Assembly (NCBI GenBank): GCA_033725935.1
Contig: MU867076.1
Location: 248,001-312,000, forward strand
Origin: Cladorrhinum sp. PSN259
Lineage: Eukaryota > Ascomycota > Sordariomycetes > Sordariales > Podosporaceae
DNA length: 64,000 nucleotides
Direction of reading: 5' to 3'
Shown here: positions 57,564 through 64,000 of the stretch, in pieces
Position numbering within the stretch: the stretch's first letter is position 1
Layout: every line of letters begins with the position of its first letter
The notes under the pieces: generated by a model
Databases searched by the model: none
Told to the model about the DNA's origin: nothing
What the model saw: the letters and a program-made list of their open reading frames with translations, nothing else
Position numbers and translations under genes: made by a program

Positions 57564-58151
57564 ATGATGGATGAGGTTTTAGACGATGTTCACGAGATCA
57601 ACAGACTCGCCAGAGAAAAAATGACGCGAACCAATCTTGTTAAACACACCAGCGGCAACATACTCCGGTATACCATCACCAAAGAAATGCTCGATGTCTT
57701 CAAGCAGCTCTTTTGGAAAGGAAAGGATTTCAAAACTCCGCCCTGGAAGGGATCCTTAAGTTCCAGTTCGCGCGAGCATCACCTACTTACTCGGCGTGAG
57801 TTATATGTCATCTACGGGAGCTTCCCAGGCGCTGAATACATCATTCACAAGATTGCAAGCATCTCTCTGAACAAGAGCGTGTACGGGGCCGCCTACATCA
57901 GCCATCTGGTTAAGCGTCTGCGCACCGGAGTCATCAACGGTGCTTTCATGATACTTCGCAAATCTATGACTTTAGCTTGGAATTGAAGCAAGGGAAAAAT
58001 TGATGGCATCGGAACGCTGAAAGGTCTCATGAGAGAGCTGATAGGTCAAGGCGGCGCCTTGGGGGGAACGGCCTTTGGTGTAGTAGTTTTTGCACCAGTG
58101 GCAGCATCTTTTGCGGCCCCTGGGGTTCTTGTCGGCGTGGGATCCTTTTGA
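57564..58151 (+). CDS. Unknown small protein, possibly spliced
   Basis: From ATG 57564 the frame reads MMDEVLDDVHEINRLAREKM and continues with LDVFKQLFWKGKDFK and AAYISHLVKRLRTGVING to a stop at 57986. A likely intron (about 57941-58025, GTGCTT donor, CGCTGAAAG end, phase 1) would instead continue into GLMRELIGQGGALGGTAFG and VVVFAPVAASFAAPGVL, ending at 58151. The result would be about 168 aa with a Gly/Ala-rich hydrophobic tail. The composition looks coding, but I recognise no family, and the true 5' end may lie in an unseen exon. Confidence 0.4.
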
Positions 58152-59171
58152 TATTTTTCTGTTGCCTGCGGCTTTTTTTTTTTTTGGGTGGCACTATGGC
58201 TAACAAACTTTCAGACTTACTGCTGGGCGAGGAAGAGGCCGAGGAAACGAATAGGGACCAGGAGCGAAACAAGGGGAGGGGCGGAGAGAGTGTTTAATGG
58301 TAGTTGTGAGAAGGATGTGAGTATGTAGGTCTGCTGCTTTCTGCAAACTTTGACGAAGGAGTTGGCAATGAATTTAAGTCTTTCTCTTGCAAGTACATAG
58401 ATCAACGCACCCGTTTCTGAACACACAGCAGTTGCGGTGTGGCAATGTGTACATTAGCATATGTACGTGAGCATAGGTACATGTATGAATAGAGGCAGCT
58501 GGTGCTATCAAGGATATTGAGTCTCTGAGACACAGTTAAATAACATATCTGAAGCTGAAAAACAATTCTTGACACCGGTAGTATCTAACACCACACTTGA
58601 ACGCAACAGAGCAGGTTCCTCCCGGCTCAGAGAACATGAAGAACGAGAACGTGCCCCGCATTTCCCGCTCGGCCAACGGTCCGTAACCCCCGCTTCCTTC
58701 ATATCGTTGATCCGGTCCCTCCTCTGTCACTCGATGTGCCGGCGGTGTGGACCCAAAGGAAAAGACTCTGCATGCTATTGAACGCCTCCCGGATCAGTTG
58801 GTCGTCAAAAGGCGCTTCCCACAGAATTTATTGGTTCGTCAACGTTCGCTTGAACCGGGATGGTAAACCTGGCAATGCCACCACAGCACCACCCTGAGCA
58901 CCCGTTTCTGCAGCACACTCCGTTGGCGGTATCCGCGGTATTTACCCGCCCGTTTGTCATTCGTCTGTCATGTTACATTTCTGAGCAGGAGGACGAGTGA
59001 ATTGGGGGGTGGCCGAACGGGGGGCTGCCTCGACCGACAAACCCGGTTTCTCCACATGCTGGTATATATGAACTGCCACACACTTTTACTATAACTGCGA
59101 ATGCAGGTCCCTGGAGCCTCATCATGATGAGTTAATTATCATCATTGTCCAAGATTATATTTTCAAACACA
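58152..59171. promoter_or_regulatory. Upstream region of FAD monooxygenase
   Basis: About 1 kb before the monooxygenase ATG. A TATA-like TATATA lies at 59063-59068, about 105 bp upstream of the start codon. Short frames on both strands are unsupported. No other feature seen. Confidence 0.45.
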
Positions 59172-61119
59172 ATGGGCAGCATACCCGATCAAAAGCCCCT
59201 GCTCAAGACCGAGCTCCTGATCGTAGGAGCAGGTCCGGCAGGTGCTTCCTTGGCCTGCTTTCTCGCCTCACATGGCAAGTCGCTTTCCCCTTGGATACCT
59301 ACCTACCTACCATAACGCACATGTCTGACATTGCTAACTCGTTGTATCCAGGCCTCAAAGGAACAATCATCTCCTCCGCTCCAGGAACGGCCCACACCCC
59401 GCGCGCCCACATAACGAACCAAGCAGGCCTGGAATGCCTCCGCGACGTCGACCTCGAAGCTGCCTGCCTGAGCGTGGCCACGCCCTCGACAAACATGCGC
59501 CACACCCGCTGGTGTCGCTCAATGGCAGGCGAGGAATTCGCCCGCGTCCATTCGTGGGGCCACGATCCCCTTTACAAGGGCGCATACGAAGCGGCTTCGC
59601 CCTGTCGGCACGTCGATTTACCTCAAACTCTCCTGGAACCGATCCTGACCAAAAAAGCGGTGGACGAAGGGTGGGCGCTGAGATTCAACACTTGCTTCCT
59701 GAGCATCCTGCACCGAGACGGAGAGAAAGTGATAAGTGAAGTGGAGGATACGCTCACTGGTGTTCGATATGCCATCGAGTCCAAGTACCTGTTCGGCTGC
59801 GACGGAGCGAGGAGCCAGGTCGTTCGCGAACTGGGTATACCGCTGATTAAGAAACCGGGACAGGGACTGGCGTTGAATGTTCTGGTCAAGGCGGATATAA
59901 CTCACCTCATGCAGAGCAGGGTCGGGAACCTGCACTGGATTTTTAGACCGGAGGAGGACGAGACTAAATCCCCGGCGTGGGGGTGGGCTGCTGTCGTGAG
60001 GATGGTTAAAGCTTGGGACGAATGGATGTTTATCTTCTTGCCTAGGCCGGGGAGTGATGTCAAGGGGGAGGATATGGAGGCTACGAGGGAAGAGTACTTG
60101 AGCAGGGTCAAGGAGTTTATTGGTGATGACAGCGTCAAAGCTGAGATTTTGGACGTAGGCAAGTGGTGGATCCATGAGACCGTTGCGGAGCGGTATCAGG
60201 ATGGGAATGTGTAAGTTTTACCTACCCTTGGAAGATTTCCAGACGTGAGCGGTATGTGACTAACAGGTTGGTTTATAGGTTCTGTCTTGGTGATGCAGTA
60301 CACCGTCACCCGCCGTTCAACGGGCTCGGGTCCAACACTTGCATCCAGGACGCATTCAACCTCGCGTGGAAGATCGCCTACGTTATATCAGGCAAGGCAG
60401 GTCGTAGCCTGTTGTCCTCTTATACCGTTGAACGACAACCCGTCGGCGTGGACATCATTACGCGTGCCAACCAAGGACTGCGGGACCACTTTCCCTGGCA
60501 GGAGGCTCTCGGGATGCTGGAACCAGACATGGAGAAACGAAAAGAAACCCTGGCGGAATTTGACGACCCCGGACCGCAGGGACAGAAAAGACGACAACGA
60601 TTTCGAGACGCCATCCAGGGGACCACAACAGAATTTCACGGTTTGGGAATCGAGATGAACCAGATTTACGTCTCTGATGCCGTCTACCTCGACGACCAAG
60701 AAGAAGGGCCACCCGCCCCAGAGGATAAAGTCCGTACTCACGTCGTTACGACGTATCCGGGTCGGAGAATTCCTCACGCTTGGTTAAACTCGCGGGTGCC
60801 TGGGAAGCAGCTGAGCACAATCGATCTGGCGGGACATGGTAGCTTCTGTTTGCTTGTTGGACCTGGAGGGGCTTCGGTGTGGAAGCAGGCTGCCAAGGCA
60901 GTGGGAGAAAGACTGGGGGTAAACATCAACAGCTACTCGATCGGGTGGAAGCAAGATTACGAGGACGTATACTTTGACTGGGCCAAGAAAAGCGAGGTGA
61001 GCGAAGACGGCTGCGTCCTCGTTAGGCCGGACAGGTTTGTGGCTTGGAGATCAAAGGGCATGGTCAATGACGCCGCTGAGAGATTGGAAAAGGTTTTGAG
61101 CAAAGTTTTGAGTATATGA
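59172..61119 (+). CDS. FAD-binding aromatic monooxygenase
   Basis: Exons 59172-59274, 59352-60210 and 60279-61119 give 600 aa. The first intron is GC-AG (donor GGCAAGT); using it restores LASHGLKGTIISSAPGTAHTP without a break. FAD motifs are GAGPAGAS near the N-terminus, FGCDGARSQVVRELG (DG motif) and CLGDAVHRHPPFNGLGSNT (GD motif). The thioredoxin-like C-terminal domain of phenol-hydroxylase-type enzymes follows (FCLLVGPGG). It belongs to the 2,4-dichlorophenol 6-monooxygenase/phenol hydroxylase-like group A flavoproteins, using NAD(P)H and oxygen to hydroxylate an aromatic. It lies end to end with a ketopantoate reductase gene, the stops only 7 bp apart. Confidence 0.93.
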
Positions 61120-61126
61120 ACTTCTG

Positions 61127-62347
61127 CTAGTGTTCGTTGGACCAATCGATATCCTTCCACGCCTTGGTGCAGTATAACCTATCATCAAGGGTCAAACACT
61201 TTCCGTCCTGCCGAAAATACTCTTTCTTCAGCTTATTGACATGATATATCAGGCTCTTAATCTGCGGTGTTTCCAACCTATGACGTTTCCAGGCTTCCCT
61301 TTGCAAATACCCGAGGATAAACTCAATCTCAGTTTGTCTCCCATCTTTGACATCCTTCAGCATCGAGCTGTAGTTTTCTCCTGTCGCCTCGGCAGTCTTG
61401 CGAGCGATCTCATAGAGCTGGTCGTCCTGAAATTGGCCTTTTTCAAGTTCCAGAGTATCTTTGGGCAACAGCGTGCGGATCACAGGACCGACCTCTTCAG
61501 AGATGAGATTTCTTATGACTTGGATGCGTTGTTTGTTTTGAAAAAGTTTGCCGTTTCGGCAGCCAAAGATGGCGGTAAGCGGGTTGATGATGGCGTTGAC
61601 GGCCAGCTTGCTGAGTTGTTGAATGTAGATATCCTTGGGGGTGAGGACCGAGGTCAGGAGTGCCGGCCCGGCGTTGGTGAAGGCGGCGAGAAGTGGATTG
61701 TTGAGTGGTGGCAGCCTGATGGCTTCTTCATTATCGCAAGTCATACCGATTTGGCCGATTCTGATGGGTCCAAGGCCGGCCTGGACAAAGGTAAAGACTG
61801 AGTTCGTGTTGTTGTGGACTCCTGCGGAGCAGATGCCGGCATAGTAAGTTGGCCGCGTTTTTCTCGCTGGGAAGAGCTGTTCCGAGACCAAGTCAGGGGC
61901 GCCCATTCCATTTTGGAGGAACAGGATGTTTGAGTCCTTGTCCAGTAGGTGTGCCATGTCCCTGATTGCGTCGACAGTGCTGTATGATTTGGTGGCAACG
62001 ATCAAGTTCCTGATTGGCTGATTTCTCAGGCCATGTTTGAGGGACTCGCATCCAACTACATCGAATCCGCCCTGGTAGTCTGACACGCCATTCCGAATCG
62101 ATGTGATGCCGCTGCCTTCCTGCCTCCAGGCGTCGAACATGGTGTCCTTGTGGAATACGAGACTGATTGGCTGTTCGGGGTTGTATTTTCGGAGCGAATG
62201 TGCGACGAATTTTCCCATATTTCCAAGGCCCAGAATATAAATTGCTGAATTTGAAGCCATTCGGACTTGGGTTGTGAAACATGAGCCGGGACGGGATAGC
62301 ATCGCTGGCGAGCTGACTCGTAATCGTAACCGCGCTCCTTTGATCAT
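61127..62347 (-). CDS. 2-dehydropantoate 2-reductase (ketopantoate reductase)
   Basis: Intronless, 406 aa from ATG 62347. An Arg-rich N-terminus (MIKGARLRLRVSSPAMLSR) precedes the Rossmann motif ILGLGNMGKF, suggesting mitochondrial import; an internal ATG at about 62260 would remove it. Family markers are VATKSY with the catalytic Lys, FLQNGMG, and KLAVNAIINPLTAIFGCRNG. The ApbA/PanE family reduces ketopantoate to pantoate with NADPH in pantothenate and CoA synthesis. Fungal genomes often carry several paralogues, some in metabolite clusters, so the role here may not be housekeeping. It converges with the flavin monooxygenase. Confidence 0.92.
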   Translation of the reverse strand: MIKGARLRLRVSSPAMLSRPGSCFTTQVRMASNSAIYILGLGNMGKFVAHSLRKYNPEQPISLVFHKDTMFDAWRQEGSGITSIRNGVSDYQGGFDVVGCESLKHGLRNQPIRNLIVATKSYSTVDAIRDMAHLLDKDSNILFLQNGMGAPDLVSEQLFPARKTRPTYYAGICSAGVHNNTNSVFTFVQAGLGPIRIGQIGMTCDNEEAIRLPPLNNPLLAAFTNAGPALLTSVLTPKDIYIQQLSKLAVNAIINPLTAIFGCRNGKLFQNKQRIQVIRNLISEEVGPVIRTLLPKDTLELEKGQFQDDQLYEIARKTAEATGENYSSMLKDVKDGRQTEIEFILGYLQREAWKRHRLETPQIKSLIYHVNKLKKEYFRQDGKCLTLDDRLYCTKAWKDIDWSNEH

Positions 62348-62586
62348 TGTCAGTTCAAGTTGAATGCTCAATTGAGGCCAAGTGAAAAAAATAGAAGAGC
62401 AGTCGCAGGTTACAGATAAAGACTACGATCGCTTGTGTTTTTATTTGCAAGGTTCAAGTAAGAAATTGGGGAACAAATTTGAGGAACAAATTGGGAAACA
62501 ATATGAGGAATATTTGAGGAGCAATTGAGGAGTTTTTGCGTGGCGCAAGTGAAGATCGCCTATACTGAGTGCGTAATATTACCGTA

Positions 62587-64000
62587 TTAGCCCAATGTAA
62601 TAACACGCTCCTCCCCTCCCCCCCTAACAGATATGGCAGAAACAGCCATCGTCCCCACGACCGAAACGCCAGCAGCAACAAGGAACGGCATCCCCGACCA
62701 AGCCTCACCAAGCTTCAATCCCCAAGTAAAAGCAGCAGCCAAAAGGGGCGAGCCGATGAGAAATCCAGCCTGCATAAACACGGTAAGAGCTGTGAAAGCT
62801 GTTGCCCTTTGAGTCTCGTCAACGGTGCTCGCCAAGAGACTACGAGTTGTAGCGGTATATGCAAAGCCAACTGCAAACAGGATTTGGCCCGCAAAGAGAA
62901 GTATCCACGAGTTCCCTAGAAATAATGTTGCGGCGCCGACAGACAGAAACACCCCAGATGCTTGAGCAATCCGCTTGTCTTTGAGGCCTTCGTGGAGGTT
63001 CAGACGGACCAGAAAGAAACTTGAGGCAAGAGGGAGGAGAACTGCAAGGACTAGCAATCCGACCCCAGCTCTGACGGAAAGGAGAATCGCCGCCTAGAGG
63101 ACTTTTGTCAGCAAAGATTATTGTTCGCCGTGTTGCGGCTTTCGAACCACGTACCTCGCCAATAGTCCACCCCAATCGTTTCGAGACATACTGCAACAAC
63201 AAAGAGCTATCAGACATGATAGCCAAGCTGAAGCAAAATGTCGACACCAAAACAAGCGCCGCACTCCTGTTCTTGACAAAACCCCGGGCCAGCTCCTTCC
63301 CTTTCATCCCCAACTCCCTCAATTGAAACCACTCCGAGTCCCTTCTTTCTTCATCTTGATCTTCATCCTCGGACGTTATTGGCTTCGTTTCCGGGACGTA
63401 AATCCACGCAACGACCAACCCTAAAATCCCCAGCCCGCTAGTCAAGAACATTGGCACCCAAGGACTGAGCCAGTCCATCAACGCCGCCCCGACGGGAACA
63501 AAAATCAGCTGGCTCAAGAGGGTACTCGACGCCAAAATCGAAAAAGCAGCCGTCCTCTGCTCGGCCGGGCACACATCAGCCAGCTGCGCAAACACCATGC
63601 TCGATAACGTGGTCCCTCCCGCACCAATAACCTGCAACCACCCTCCCAACCAAACAGACCACAATGGGAAGAAATTCGGAAACCAATCTAACCCCAAACC
63701 AAACCATCATTAGCCCAATCATCACCATGATGCCCAAGAGGTTAAGAGATTGAAAAAAAAACTTACAAACAAACCTCACCCACCCATCGGCCAAAACCAA
63801 CCCCAAAACAGCCATCAGCATCACCCCCTTTCGACCCCACCTGTCAGCCAGAATCCCAAAGGGGACGGCGAATAAAATCCCTGGCAGCGTCTCGCACACG
63901 TCCTTCCACCCGTTGATAAACGCCACCTGGCTCTGTATTGGCCCAATCTTGCAGTCTTTATCGGTACCTCCTGCTCCCCACGAAATCACGCTCACGTTTC
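62587..64000 (-). CDS. MFS transporter, 5' end beyond window
   Basis: Three exons are visible: from the window end to about 63766, then 63150-63688 approximately, and 62587 to about 63094; introns have GTAAGT and GTACGT donors and keep frame (RFVY|WFPNFF; TIGE|AAILLS). Motif A FGILADRWGRKGV is present, followed by GAGGTTLSSMVFAQLADVCP, a hydrophilic central loop (SEDEDQDEERRDS) and the last helices to GGGEERVITLG. The N-terminal part is cut off. It is of the fungal MFS group without a clear substrate. Its position beside a flavin monooxygenase and a PanE-like gene fits export of a metabolite or uptake of an aromatic. Confidence 0.9.

Noticed and set aside
59618..60175. Minus-strand 185-codon frame
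   Set aside because: Antisense to the flavin monooxygenase exon 2.
1..64000. CRISPR arrays, prokaryotic operons or phage genes
   Set aside because: All genes are eukaryotic in structure, with spliceosomal introns; no spaced direct repeats of CRISPR type were seen.

Overview
The window is nuclear DNA of a filamentous ascomycete, most likely a Sordariomycete. Support comes from short introns of about 55-85 bp with GTAAGT-type donors and CTAAC/CTGAC branch points, from families typical of Pezizomycotina (a DUF7708-NACHT protein, a Clr5-ankyrin protein, a ULD_2-type ubiquitin-like protein, a GH6 protein, small LRGG/Cys-rich proteins), and from low-GC, TA-rich gene-free patches that look like RIP relics. 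I re-derived gene models by hand, joining exons at splice sites that keep the frame. Protein lengths are for those spliced models.

Layout. 1-2.6 kb is gene-poor and holds one decayed UstYa-like fragment. 2.9-16.7 kb carries an APH-like kinase (+), a single-pass Cys-rich membrane protein with a poly-Gln tail (-), tRNA-Gly(GCC) (-), a divergent MFS transporter (-)/amidase (+) pair sharing a GATA-rich promoter, a 73-aa Cys-rich microprotein (-) and a nine- or ten-exon SNF2 helicase (-). 17.1-22.2 kb is a 1,609-aa NLR-like protein (DUF7708, NACHT, two C2H2 fingers, ankyrins). 22.6-30.5 kb carries a GH6 protein that seems to lack its catalytic acids, a GPI-type small secreted protein, a membrane-anchored protein, a secreted FAD oxidoreductase and a MYND/pRiA4b fusion (all -). 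32.6-39.4 kb has a P450 (+), a secreted type B carboxylesterase (-) and a ubiquitin-like-domain protein (-). 40.6-50.6 kb has an F-box protein, a multi-pass membrane protein, an SDR and three small proteins that look like divergent paralogues of an unrecognised family. 51.1-55.8 kb is a Clr5-ankyrin protein with a 16-bp minisatellite upstream. 56-58.2 kb is a mosaic of weak or broken small genes. 59.2-64 kb is a compact FAD monooxygenase (+), ketopantoate reductase (-) and MFS transporter (-, cut by the window end) group.

How they fit together. The MFS/amidase pair looks like a nitrogen-regulated amide uptake and hydrolysis module. The right-hand trio could be a small aromatic catabolism or metabolite group. 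The NLR, Clr5-ankyrin and ubiquitin-like proteins belong to fast-evolving fungal self/non-self or signalling families. The most novel signals are the GH6 pseudo-enzyme, the unnamed three-member small-protein family, the Cys-rich microprotein and the minisatellite before the Clr5-ankyrin gene. No single complete new multi-gene system could be demonstrated from sequence alone.
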